A DNA stretch of 41,999 nucleotides from Morganella morganii H1r (GCF_000633515.1 NZ_AYMP01000041.1:1-41999), one strand, 5' to 3'. Positions 21,482-28,290 are shown, counted from the first letter of the stretch. The notes: generated by a model from the sequence alone, not told the origin. Made by a program: numbers and translations.

Positions 21482-21793
21482 TTATAATGACGTATTAAGC
21501 CCTGTTTTCTCTGTAAAAACTTCCTGAAGTTGATCGAAAAACAGCCCTTGTATTTCGGCAATTTTTTTACAATCTAACCCTCTGATTTTTAAAAATTTCA
21601 TTGTGTAAGTATCTGACGGATCAAGAATAACCTGAATGCAATTAATCCCATTAGCGGCAAAACGAGCAGGGAGTTTGAATTGTAAACCATTTGTTATAAA
21701 ACCTAAATGTTTTGCCCCTGTCATGGCAATAAAACGATTACCGCCCATTTGAGATAAGATTGTAGTTGCAATATCTTGATTACGTGATGCCAT
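21482..21793 (-). CDS. Conserved phage/plasmid protein of unknown function, 103 aa
   Basis: I chose ATG 21793 after CAGGGGTATAAA. The sequence (ILSQMGGNRFIAMTGAKHLG, then GLQFKLP and DPSDTYTMKF, ending in a FTEKTGL motif) matches, from memory, a small protein family widespread in phages and mobile elements and usually annotated as hypothetical. No enzyme motif is visible. Its neighbours and its leader (cassette C) tie it to the J-domain and 78-aa genes. Confidence 0.8.
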   Translation of the reverse strand: MASRNQDIATTILSQMGGNRFIAMTGAKHLGFITNGLQFKLPARFAANGINCIQVILDPSDTYTMKFLKIRGLDCKKIAEIQGLFFDQLQEVFTEKTGLNTSL

Positions 21794-21880
21794 TTTATAC
21801 CCCTGCCCGGTTGGGCTTTTTGATTGCGTAAATTTTCCCTTTCGATACACATATATTACGACCTTTAGGTCGCATGTCAA
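21794..21880 (-). promoter_or_regulatory. Shared promoter-operator-leader cassette, copy C
   Basis: On the minus strand: TTGACA (21880-21875), 16-bp spacer containing CGACC-N4-GGTCG, TAATAT (21858-21853), leader hairpin GCCC-AACC-GGGC and CAGGGG before the ATG. Same layout as A and B. Confidence 0.85.
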
Positions 21881-21927
21881 TACTAAATAGTCTTTCATAT
21901 TCGACTATTAATCACTAACAACAATCT

Positions 21928-22155
21928 TTATTTTTTATGCCCGGCAGGGCATGTAAGGCAACAACACGAAAGAAAAGGGATCACTATTGCAAATTTGCCG
22001 ATAAAAGCGGGGGATTGATTTAAGGGCCGGTAACACCTCCACTCACTGCAAGGCCGGTTTTGTCCTGAAATACACTCAAAACAGCACGGTTGTAAAATGG
22101 CCGGAGGCAAAAGAAAGGAAACACGGTAAGAATCAGAAGGGGTTTCCCCCTTCAC
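21928..22155 (-). CDS. Doubtful ORF, 75 aa, Cys-rich
   Basis: A GTG-started frame with clustered Cys (CCFEC, CSEWRC, CCCLTC) and no convincing ribosome-binding site. The sequence is more GC-rich than its surroundings. It may be a structured non-coding leader rather than a gene. A TTTAC-type operator lies just upstream, which suggests that something in this stretch is transcribed on the minus strand. Confidence 0.3.
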   Translation of the reverse strand: MKGETPSDSYRVSFLLPPAILQPCCFECISGQNRPCSEWRCYRPLNQSPAFIGKFAIVIPFLSCCCLTCPAGHKK

Positions 22156-22178
22156 AGATTAAAAGTATACAAAGAAAT

Positions 22179-22200
22179 ACAATGTAAATACATCATAAAT
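22179..22200. promoter_or_regulatory. TTTAC-type operator downstream of hicB
   Basis: Contains TGTAAATACATCATAAAT, 17 of 18 positions identical to the element at 20797-20818. It lies between hicB and the doubtful 75-aa ORF, so it would control minus-strand transcription into 21.5-22.2 kb. Confidence 0.6.
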
Positions 22201-22216
22201 ACACTGTAGGTATAAC

Positions 22217-22654
22217 CTATCGCTCGGTATGTTGAATTACATTTACGGCAACTGTTCGGTTTAACAAATACAAAGCCTGTTCAACAGATTCAACCTTTGA
22301 TGAATGCATTGCATCCAGAAGTCGATCTACCTGCTGCGGATTTTTACCCATTTTCCGGGCTAAATCCGCTTTTCGTGTTCCTGTTTCAATCATAGCGTTA
22401 TGCAGAGACGCTTTTAATGCCACCAAAACAGGAACCGTAACTAAATGCTCATCTTGCTCTGGTGCAGAACCAACGGGAACCGGACGGCGTTCATCCATTT
22501 CAATTGAAATGGCAGTAACCAGTCCTGAAACAGATTCAAAAAGTGCATCCTGCAAATCATCACCCACTGAGTTCATCAACGGTAAATCACGGCAGGAAGC
22601 GATATATGCGCCTGTCTCAGCGTCTTTTTCCACTTTTACAGGATAAGTAAACAT
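22217..22654 (-). CDS. hicB: HicB-family antitoxin
   Basis: The 145-residue protein has the HicB partial RNase-H-like fold pattern (MFTYPVKVEKDAETGAYIAS, then the DLP motif and GDDLQDALFESVSGL) and a C-terminal DNA-binding domain (RKADLARKMGKNPQQVDRLL) like those of longer HicB antitoxins. I chose ATG 22654 because GGAGGTGTCAG precedes it. HicB normally neutralises and autoregulates with HicA, encoded just upstream; here hicA is broken, so this is an orphan antitoxin or regulator. Confidence 0.9.
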   Translation of the reverse strand: MFTYPVKVEKDAETGAYIASCRDLPLMNSVGDDLQDALFESVSGLVTAISIEMDERRPVPVGSAPEQDEHLVTVPVLVALKASLHNAMIETGTRKADLARKMGKNPQQVDRLLDAMHSSKVESVEQALYLLNRTVAVNVIQHTER

Positions 22655-22681
22655 CTGACACCTCCACAAAAAGGCAGGGGC

Positions 22682-22794
22682 TTACAGCCCCAAATCCTTA
22701 AGTATTTTCTTTCTGAGTGGCTCCCTCCGCCTGGCGCTTTTACCAACTCTGCACCCTGAGCTAAAAGCCATCTTCGGAACTCGCTGTATTTCAA
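22682..22794 (-). pseudogene. hicA: hicA toxin gene with internal out-of-frame deletion
   Basis: From TTG 22794 (after AAGGGGGAAAC) the frame reads the HicA N-terminus (KYSEFRRWLLAQGAELVKAP then GGGSH). It then jumps, in another frame, to the HicA C-terminus (EPLRKKILKDLGL, stop 22684-22682). The middle of the toxin, about 20 residues around the catalytic-His-containing strand, is missing and the two halves are out of frame. HicA is an mRNA interferase of about 58-60 aa. The loss disarms the pair. Confidence 0.85.
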
Positions 22795-22950
22795 AGTTTC
22801 CCCCTTAATCAGCCCTTAAATAATATCAAAGCACCGGCTCAAAAACAACATTTATGATGATAAAATAATGTTTTTTGTTTGGTTCATTATTCCGGAGGGT
22901 TAAAAATAATCATCTCTGAAACGGATTCTGAGACGTTATTTTTATTTATT

Positions 22951-22975
22951 GGTAGGTTGGTTTGGGTTTGGTGGT
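22951..22975 (+). other. G-rich tract with two-tetrad G-quadruplex potential
   Basis: GGTAGGTTGGTTTGGG followed by TTTGGTGG contains at least four GG runs without a C, within an otherwise AT-rich intergenic stretch (22795-23092). Confidence 0.4.
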
Positions 22976-23015
22976 AAAAATTGCGTACAGTGCGTTTGGT
23001 GGCGTTTTTGAATGT

Positions 23016-23049
23016 GATCGTTATAGGATCTAAATTGGATCTTCGGATC
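23016..23049. other. Cluster of four GATC (Dam) sites, three as GGATCT
   Basis: GATC at 23016, 23027, 23038 and 23046, the last three inside GGATCT, at 11, 11 and 8 bp spacing. Close GATC clusters are features of some replication origins bound by SeqA; here it lies between the TA genes, about 1 kb from the iterons. Confidence 0.45.
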
Positions 23050-23092
23050 TTTTCTTGGTGAACTGTGAAATCCTGTCTCCCCGGATGGGGAG

Positions 23093-23455
23093 TTACGCAG
23101 GATCAATAATATCGACTATCTTTCCAATAACCTCATCCAGAATTTCAGGCGTTACATTTGTCTTAAATTTCGCGGCTCTGGCATTTAAATCGAGTGTGCG
23201 TAGTTGATGACATAAAACGCATCCTGTTATATATCCGCTGTCTGTACTTCCCCCATCAAGTATTACAGTAACCCCTGTGGAACGCGCTCTCAGTCCTGCG
23301 CTCGTAATCGGAACACAAATCGCGGTTCCTAATGTTTTGTGTAATACCTCATCCGAAATTACAAGGTAGTAATGACTGCCCTTAAATTCCTTACCACTGA
23401 CAGGATCACCGTTTGTATGCCAAATCTGACCTTTTCCCGGAGTTTTTTTTGCCAT
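23093..23455 (-). CDS. MazF/PemK-family mRNA interferase toxin
   Basis: The 120-residue protein follows the MazF/ChpB pattern: GQIWHTNGDPVSGKEFKGSHYYLVIS at the N-terminus, with the conserved GxE-like turn replaced by GKEFKG, then ICVPITSAG and a C-terminal VIGKIVDII helix. It cleaves mRNA when free. Its ATG shares one base with the antitoxin stop (TGATG), so the pair is coupled. The spacing and order (antitoxin first) match pemIK/chpB/mazEF. Confidence 0.88.
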   Translation of the reverse strand: MAKKTPGKGQIWHTNGDPVSGKEFKGSHYYLVISDEVLHKTLGTAICVPITSAGLRARSTGVTVILDGGSTDSGYITGCVLCHQLRTLDLNARAAKFKTNVTPEILDEVIGKIVDIIDPA

Positions 23456-23718
23456 CAGATTAACTCCAGACCAACCGGGTTGCCGTCTTCCAACTGTTCA
23501 CTGAGTTTTTTGATCTCCGCGAGATCTACGTCTGAGAGTATCTCAGAAATACTTTTACGCCCCCGGGGAATGCGCTTTAATGGCGTGGTTGTGATTGTTT
23601 CTCCGACAGAATCAATTTTCATCTGCATTCCTGCTGACCAACCTTTTGCAATAAGGATCTCGCGAGGAATAGCCATGACGACAGCGCCGCCTTGTTGTCT
23701 CAGTTTTGTTATAGCCAT
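23455..23718 (-). CDS. MazE/PemI-like (AbrB-type) antitoxin
   Basis: The 87-residue protein has an N-terminal AbrB/SpoVT-like swapped-hairpin segment (LRQQGGAVVMAIPREILIAK and the following GW-AG-QMKI) and a C-terminal acidic tail (SDVDLAEIKKLSEQLEDGN) that would wrap the toxin. It binds its own promoter and the toxin. GGGGGGCATC precedes the ATG. Confidence 0.88.
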   Translation of the reverse strand: MAITKLRQQGGAVVMAIPREILIAKGWSAGMQMKIDSVGETITTTPLKRIPRGRKSISEILSDVDLAEIKKLSEQLEDGNPVGLELI

Positions 23719-23817
23719 GATGCCCCCCTAAAAAACATATTCATCAAGTATCATCTTAGCAGTGAAGTAACACTAAGTCACACCGTTTTGATACAAAAAT
23801 CGGATTACTTCCTGAAC

Positions 23818-23880
23818 CGCAACGCTCGCCGCAGCCCGAGACCGAACGGAGTGAGCGAACGGGCGAGGAAGCGTAATATC
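23818..23880. other. GC-rich segment resembling the DNA flanking ColE1-type origins
   Basis: The stretch contains CGCTCGCCGCAGCC, then GAGTGAGCGA and GCGAGGAAGCG, in the order I remember from the end of pMB1/p15A-type origin regions. It is far more GC-rich than its surroundings and forms an imperfect inverted repeat (CTCGCC / GGGCGAG). A primosome or priming-related role is possible. Confidence 0.45.
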
Positions 23881-24075
23881 CGTGGAGTTGATAAGGGCGC
23901 GGTCACTGTGTTGTTGATGTTATGTTACGGAAATAAAATTTTTTATCCACAGATCATCATTTTGTTTGTTATTCCGATTGCTCTATATCTTTTGATTAAA
24001 AAATACTAAAAAAGACTATAGGGGAAGGAAAACAACATTTTCTTTTTTTATATCAATTGATTGAAAAAATTTAAC

Positions 24076-24180
24076 ATTCCTGAAAGTACGAACAATTATC
24101 CCCGAAAGTACGAACGATTATCCCTGAAAGAACGAGCTTGCATCCTTAAAAGTACGAGAATTATCCCTGAAAGAACGAGG
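24076..24180 (+). repeat. Five tandem 22-bp iterons
   Basis: Consensus TTATCCCTGAAAGTACGA, with the GAAAG position at 24082, 24104, 24126, 24148 and 24169 (period 22, last 21). A sixth, isolated copy has GAAAG at 24305. The variable base (GTACGA or GAACGA) differs between copies. They are the probable binding sites of the TrfA-like initiator encoded downstream. Confidence 0.9.
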
Positions 24181-24391
24181 TTATTATTATTTTTGCTTTT
24201 TTTTTGAACAATGAATCTCTGCTGCGTGTTCGTTTTTTGTTAAATTTGTAACATTTTAGTCTTTTTGATTTGGAGAGGATTATTATATTGCTTAATTTAT
24301 CCCTGAAAGTACGAAATCTAATAATTTCCGGAAGATTATTTGCATGTAATTAATTGTTTTTTATTGTTTTATTTTTTTAAAATAATACTGC

Positions 24392-24419
24392 TTGTAATCG
24401 TTCAGTTTTTTGATAAAAT
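24392..24419 (+). promoter_or_regulatory. Probable rep operon promoter
   Basis: TTGTAA (24392-24397) and TAAAAT (24414-24419) with a 16-bp spacer, 45 bp before the first rep-operon start. The isolated sixth iteron lies about 90 bp upstream and could mediate autoregulation. Confidence 0.5.
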
Positions 24420-24463
24420 TATTGTATGCTGGTTGAAGTCGCTTTAAATTAAGGAGATGCATT

Positions 24464-24664
24464 TTGAAAAATGCGAAAAAAACGAATGATTTTATTGATG
24501 ATATTGTGTTTTTAAAGGACGAGGCTGGCTATACCTATGAGGAAATCGCAATGTGGCTTGCAGCCGAAAAGGCTCACTTGATATCGCCTTCTACTGTCAG
24601 GTATGCCCATCAGCGATGGCATCAAAAAGAAATTATGAGAAAAAAGGGTTTTTTGAATGACTAG
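24464..24664 (+). CDS. Small HTH-like protein encoded before rep, 66 aa
   Basis: A TTG start at 24464 is favoured by AAGGAG 7 bases upstream. The helical product (FLKDEAGYTYEEIAMWLAAE, then SPSTVRYAHQRWHQK) looks like a helix-turn-helix unit. Its end overlaps the rep start by 8 bp, so rep is translationally coupled to it. A copy-control or co-initiator role is plausible but not shown; the family is not recognised. Confidence 0.65.
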   Translation: MKNAKKTNDFIDDIVFLKDEAGYTYEEIAMWLAAEKAHLISPSTVRYAHQRWHQKEIMRKKGFLND

Positions 24665-25535
24665 CGATTTTCAAAAAAAAATCGATTCTCTTTCAAAAAA
24701 AATCAGCAGCTCAATAGCTGAAAAAAAAATAAGGGCATCGGTTTCAAAAAAATCAAAAGATGTTATTAAATTACCTAAGATAGAGGCGTTGGCGTTTCCG
24801 GTTGTTGGGGAGGATGTTTTTTTAGCTCCTAACTCTCTTCTTAGGGGGGCTCTTTTTTCGGCTAAAAAATTGCCTAAAAAAAGAAATTATGTAGAAAATG
24901 AAATAAGGGCATCATTATCTAATTATTCCATTTCATTTACGGGCGAGGAGTTAGATCAGCGGGATTTGACGGTTTGGATGACGTGTATTAAATCATTTGA
25001 AGAAGATAAAAAAAATAATATCAATTTCATACCGCACAGAGCTTTTAAAATGATGGGGGTTTCTCCATCTCAAAAAAATTATGAATTTATTCTGGCGAGT
25101 TTAAAAAGACTTGAAAAAGCAAATGTGGGGATTGTTGATCATAAGCTAGGGTTGGAGTACTCAGGTCATTTAATTAGTGAGTCCTTGATATCAAGACCGG
25201 AAATTGATGGTAAGCGTGTTTTAAAAAACATTGAGTTAAATATAAATAGCAAAATTGCTGAAATGTTTATGGCGCGATCATGGACGGGACTACCTTTATC
25301 GATTGACAATCAATTTCTTGCAGGGCTTGAAACGTGGCTTTTTAGATTTTATCAATCCCATGATAAACCGATAGATTACTCTGTAAGTAAACTAAATGAA
25401 CTTTCAGGCATTAATGACAAAAATTTAGCTAAGTTTAAATACAAGTTAAAAATTGCTCTTGGAAAGGTTTGTGATGTTAATGGCTGGTATTTTGAAATTA
25501 CAAAAAATAATCTTGTTAAAATAAAAAAAGGTTAG
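24657..25535 (+). CDS. trfA: TrfA-like plasmid replication initiator
   Basis: The 292-residue protein has the TrfA-family blocks: PNSLLRGALFSA near 57, a KKRNYVENEIRASL segment, the hallmark FTGEELDQRDLTVWM at about 93-107, and a second winged-helix-like half (KMMGVSPSQKNYEFILASLK to KRLEKANVGI, then FYQSHDKPIDYSVSKL). TrfA (IncP) and relatives bind iterons, melt oriV and recruit DnaB. Iterons, a DnaA box and an AT-rich stretch precede it. A basic N-terminal region (first 45 residues) is probably flexible. Confidence 0.92.
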   Translation: MTSDFQKKIDSLSKKISSSIAEKKIRASVSKKSKDVIKLPKIEALAFPVVGEDVFLAPNSLLRGALFSAKKLPKKRNYVENEIRASLSNYSISFTGEELDQRDLTVWMTCIKSFEEDKKNNINFIPHRAFKMMGVSPSQKNYEFILASLKRLEKANVGIVDHKLGLEYSGHLISESLISRPEIDGKRVLKNIELNINSKIAEMFMARSWTGLPLSIDNQFLAGLETWLFRFYQSHDKPIDYSVSKLNELSGINDKNLAKFKYKLKIALGKVCDVNGWYFEITKNNLVKIKKG

Positions 25536-25538
25536 CAT

Positions 25539-26321
25539 ATGCCTAATTCTTTTGTATATGTTTTAGTATACCCTCATTTGAATGCGATCAAAGTTGGAAA
25601 AGCGGATGTGATACTTAACCGCATTCAGCAATTAGGTCATTGGGGGACTCCGGATTTAGAAAAAAGTTATCAAATTAAAGTAGATAAGTCAGATGTATAT
25701 AAGCTTGAGGGGGCATTACATCTGGTTCTTTCACCCTTTAAGAAAAAAATGAATAAAAATGATGGTTATACAGAGTTTTTTGAAATAAGTGCATTAAAGG
25801 AAATTGAGCGGATTGAACATATATTCCCATTGGTTAAATCCGCTATTAATTTTGAAAAACATATAAATAAATTGAGTTCAAAAAATAAAAGCAGAGAGGT
25901 TATTTTTAAAAATAGAATTAAGTCAAAAATTGAAGTTATAAAAAATAATTTATTATTGGTTGAAAATATTAACCGTTGTATTTTTTTGATTAAAAAAAGA
26001 ACTTGTGATTTTGATTTTGATTTTAAGTATGATGGTAACATGGTAATTAAATCGCGCTACTTTTCTTTGATAAAACAAAAATTAGTTTGGTTAAGTGCGC
26101 CAGCAATATCAGGATCAATTATTAGTGCTAGTAATGATAACTATATATCTATTAATATAAAGGCTGTTATTGATTTTTTAAATCATCCTCAGCTAGCAAT
26201 ATATACAGATATTCTATTATGTAGTTACAACTTTTTAAAAAAAGATCTTCCTAATGAATCAGAGTTGCCAATTATAAATCTCAGTAAAAATGGCAAGCTT
26301 GAGATTCAAGGAAATTTGTGA
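25539..26321 (+). CDS. GIY-YIG-like (T5orf172/MUG113-type) domain protein
   Basis: The 260-residue protein has an N-terminal segment VYVLVYPHLNAIKVGKA, followed by RIQQLGHWGTPD, KLEGALH and GYTEFFEI, which fits the T5orf172/MUG113 branch of the GIY-YIG superfamily. The first Tyr and the K-G-K turn are present; the rest is Lys/Ile/Asn-rich and not recognised. It starts 3 bp after rep, so it is in the rep operon. A nuclease or a DNA-binding accessory role in replication or defence is possible; catalytic competence is uncertain. Confidence 0.7.
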   Translation: MPNSFVYVLVYPHLNAIKVGKADVILNRIQQLGHWGTPDLEKSYQIKVDKSDVYKLEGALHLVLSPFKKKMNKNDGYTEFFEISALKEIERIEHIFPLVKSAINFEKHINKLSSKNKSREVIFKNRIKSKIEVIKNNLLLVENINRCIFLIKKRTCDFDFDFKYDGNMVIKSRYFSLIKQKLVWLSAPAISGSIISASNDNYISINIKAVIDFLNHPQLAIYTDILLCSYNFLKKDLPNESELPIINLSKNGKLEIQGNL

Positions 26322-26415
26322 TTCCCATAGATTTTATAAAAACATTATGTAATTTTTGTTGTTTATCAAGTTAAATAGAATTAAAATTAAATTAATATCA
26401 ATGGAGGTTTTCAAA

Positions 26416-26727
26416 ATGAATAAATTATTTGCTTTTGTTTTATCTGTGGTTGTTTTGTTATCTGGGTGTGGTGGCGATAATGGGGAGTTGGCGGGGGTTT
26501 ATAAAAAACCTGAGTCAAATTCAAAAATGGTTCTTACATTTAAAGACAAGGACTATGAGGTGCAGTATTTTTACAATGAAAATTCCACTCCTACATTAGT
26601 AGGGTTTGCTAAAAAAGATGGTAATTTTTTGGTTGGAGAAAACAATAAAAAAATGTTTGAAATTTCAGGGGATGAAATTATTACATTGTACTCACCTAAG
26701 AAATCTACTTTTAAAAAGATTGAGTAG
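26416..26727 (+). CDS. Small lipoprotein, 103 aa
   Basis: I chose ATG 26416, because GGAGG at 26403 is its ribosome-binding site rather than coding sequence of a longer form. The signal peptide ends in a lipobox (LLSGC, Cys at about residue 18). The mature part is a small beta-rich domain (VLTFKDKDYEVQYFY). It should be anchored in the outer or inner membrane leaflet. Plasmid lipoproteins can act in entry exclusion or mating; no such evidence here. Confidence 0.8.
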   Translation: MNKLFAFVLSVVVLLSGCGGDNGELAGVYKKPESNSKMVLTFKDKDYEVQYFYNENSTPTLVGFAKKDGNFLVGENNKKMFEISGDEIITLYSPKKSTFKKIE

Positions 26728-26748
26728 TATTGCACATCCGTATTAACG

Positions 26749-26781
26749 TTACGTGAGAGGATTCCGGCCTCCCACGTAACT
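26749..26781. other. Stem-loop GTTACGTG / CACGTAAC
   Basis: An 8-bp perfect outer stem with an inner AGG/CCT pairing lies between the lipoprotein gene and the LuxR-type gene. It has no T tract, so it may be an operator or RNA element rather than a classical terminator. Confidence 0.6.
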
Positions 26782-26810
26782 AATCACATTAACCTATACT
26801 GGAGGTCAAT

Positions 26811-27098
26811 ATGACTGAGGCGGATCGTACCTATGTACGTCTTCTTTCGCAACTGTTTCCTGAACTGAGTGAGGCAGAGCAAGATTCTGTTGTTTTATTC
26901 TGTATGGGGAAATCTCCGGCTGATATAGCCAGAGATAGAGGGGTTGAGAAATCGTCCGTTGATACACATTTCAAAAGGGCGAGGCGAAAACTAAATTGTG
27001 AATCAATACATGATCTGCGGATTATTTTTAATATTCGCGTGACCGCTCAGGGTGTTCTACAGAGAACCGGAGCGGTTTTTTTTAATTCAGTTATGTAA
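26811..27098 (+). CDS. LuxR/sigma-type HTH regulator, 95 aa
   Basis: The product has a C-terminal GerE/LuxR-like helix-turn-helix (LSEAEQDSVVLFCMGKSPAD, then IARDRGVEKSSVDTHFKRAR and RKL). No receiver or ligand domain is present, so it is a stand-alone DNA binder. ACTGGAGGTCAAT precedes the ATG. It lies upstream of the transfer operon and is a candidate regulator of it. The last 20 codons overlap a strong terminator, so the true end may have been lost or the C-terminus is unusual. Confidence 0.85.
   Translation: MTEADRTYVRLLSQLFPELSEAEQDSVVLFCMGKSPADIARDRGVEKSSVDTHFKRARRKLNCESIHDLRIIFNIRVTAQGVLQRTGAVFFNSVM
27042..27083 (+). terminator. Terminator overlapping the 3' end of the LuxR-type gene
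   Basis: Outer stem ACCGCTC / GAGCGGT, inner hairpin GTTCT-ACAG-AGAAC, followed by eight T residues. All of it lies inside the last coding codons. Confidence 0.85.
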
Positions 27099-27140
27099 AT
27101 ATACGCAAAGATAAGTAAATAAAATGTTTTTTTGTAATGT

Positions 27141-27169
27141 AATCCACTGTTTTAACGGTGGATTTTTTT
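27141..27169 (+). terminator. Second terminator after the LuxR-type gene
   Basis: Stem AATCCAC / GTGGATT with an AT-rich loop and a T7 tail. Together with the one at 27042 it isolates the regulator from the transfer operon. Confidence 0.85.
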
Positions 27170-27181
27170 GTTTTTGTCTCT

Positions 27182-27200
27182 TGTCCCACGCTGCGGGACA
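27182..27200. other. Stem-loop TGTCCC-N7-GGGACA
   Basis: A perfect 6-bp palindrome with a 7-bp loop, 80 bp upstream of the tandem RHH gene. It could be an operator for the RHH protein. Confidence 0.45.
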
Positions 27201-27262
27201 TACAACTGATTTTTATATTCGTAGAATAATTACCAACAAATCAATTCATGTGAGATCTGATT

Positions 27263-27607
27263 GTGGATAATGTAAATAAAAGAAGAATTGCACTTGATTT
27301 ACCTATAAGTTTCCATTGCTGGCTTGGAAGCCGGGCTAAGAAAAATGAGCGATATAAGCTTGGTGAGCTGAAGATTCTTTGTGCTGATTTAATGGCTGAA
27401 GACTCTCACTTCAGCAAGGAATGCTGGCAAGATCAAAGAAAACACTACATCAATAAGATTGATGAAGAAGAATTAACAAAATGGGTTACGTTAGATCTTC
27501 CGTTAAGCTTTCATTCATGGTTAAAGCAAGTATCAAAAGAAAACGGACAAAGTAAGCGGGATGAGCTGAAATTAATTTGTTTGTGGATGCAAGACTCTCT
27601 TAATTAA
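27263..27607 (+). CDS. Tandem ribbon-helix-helix protein, 114 aa
   Basis: A GTG at 27263 starts a protein with an internal duplication: residues of about 9-44 (ALDLPISFHCWL to ELKILC) and about 75-109 (TLDLPLSFHSWL to ELKLIC) share the same pattern. Each looks like one beta-helix-helix unit with LDLP as the strand, so a single chain could fold as an RHH dimer. It is the last gene before virB1 and may regulate the transfer operon. The ribosome-binding site is weak (GTGAGA). Confidence 0.7.
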   Translation: MDNVNKRRIALDLPISFHCWLGSRAKKNERYKLGELKILCADLMAEDSHFSKECWQDQRKHYINKIDEEELTKWVTLDLPLSFHSWLKQVSKENGQSKRDELKLICLWMQDSLN

Positions 27608-27652
27608 TTTTTCTATTTAATATTTTATTTCATTTATTTGAAAGGGTTATTC

Positions 27653-28288
27653 ATGCTCAAAGCTACTGTGCTAAGTGCATTGTTTTTACAGTGTGCGCCG
27701 GATATAAGCCCTGTGACATTACATGCATTAGTTGGTGTTGAGTCTGGAGGGCATCCCTATGTTGTCGCTAATGTTACGGACAATAAAAGTGCTAAGTTTA
27801 ATAATAAAGATGATGCCGTTTTATATATTAATAAACTTGCTGCTCAAAATAAAACATACAGCGCGGGATTAATGCAGATATACAGTAAAAATTTTAGTGC
27901 TTATGGCCTGACTAATGAAACTGTATTCGATCACTGCACAAATATAAAAGCAGGGGCGGCTATCCTTGAACAATGTTTTGCCAAAGCCTTAAAGGAAAAT
28001 CCTGATGATAAGCAAATTGCTATCAGAAAGGGTATGAGTTGTTACTATTCCGGAAACATGTCAAGGGGGTTTAAAAAAGAAGCAGACGGAAAAAGTTATG
28101 TGCAGCGCATTGAACTGAAAGCAGAACAAAATTATCAGATTCCTGATATTGCTGTCAGCGTCAAAAGTGTACCCGTTTCTGAAAATCAGAGTACCGAAAA
28201 TAAACGTACTGAAAAGGAGGCGGTTATTGTTAAACAAAATGAAGAAATTAAATCATCTCAGGAATGGGATGTGTTCGGAGATTATTAA
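27653..28288 (+). CDS. virB1: VirB1-like lytic transglycosylase
   Basis: 211 aa. I chose ATG 27653 (AAAGGG 6 bp upstream) over TTG 27638. The signal-like N-terminus is followed by the transglycosylase core ALVGVESGGHP with the catalytic Glu, YSAGLMQIYSKNF and the ILEQCF block. It opens peptidoglycan for T4SS assembly. The C-terminal 60 residues are Glu/Lys-rich and unordered, as in several VirB1 proteins that are cleaved. First gene of the transfer operon. Confidence 0.92.
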   Translation: MLKATVLSALFLQCAPDISPVTLHALVGVESGGHPYVVANVTDNKSAKFNNKDDAVLYINKLAAQNKTYSAGLMQIYSKNFSAYGLTNETVFDHCTNIKAGAAILEQCFAKALKENPDDKQIAIRKGMSCYYSGNMSRGFKKEADGKSYVQRIELKAEQNYQIPDIAVSVKSVPVSENQSTENKRTEKEAVIVKQNEEIKSSQEWDVFGDY

Positions 28289-28290
28289 TT

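Larger units (their letters stand above)
23719..24463. other. Replication origin region (oriV)
   Basis: A 745-bp gene-free stretch upstream of the rep genes. It holds, in order, a GC-rich segment resembling DNA beside ColE1-type origins (23818-23880), a perfect DnaA box TTATCCACA (23943-23951), five 22-bp iterons (24076-24180), an AT-rich segment (24181-24300), one further iteron (about 24298-24316), and a rep promoter. This is the usual layout of an iteron-controlled theta replicon. Confidence 0.85.

Noticed and set aside
23692-24009. 105-codon plus-strand ORF across the origin flank
   Set aside because: It spans the GC-rich flank and DnaA box of oriV and overlaps the mazE-like start; no ribosome-binding site.
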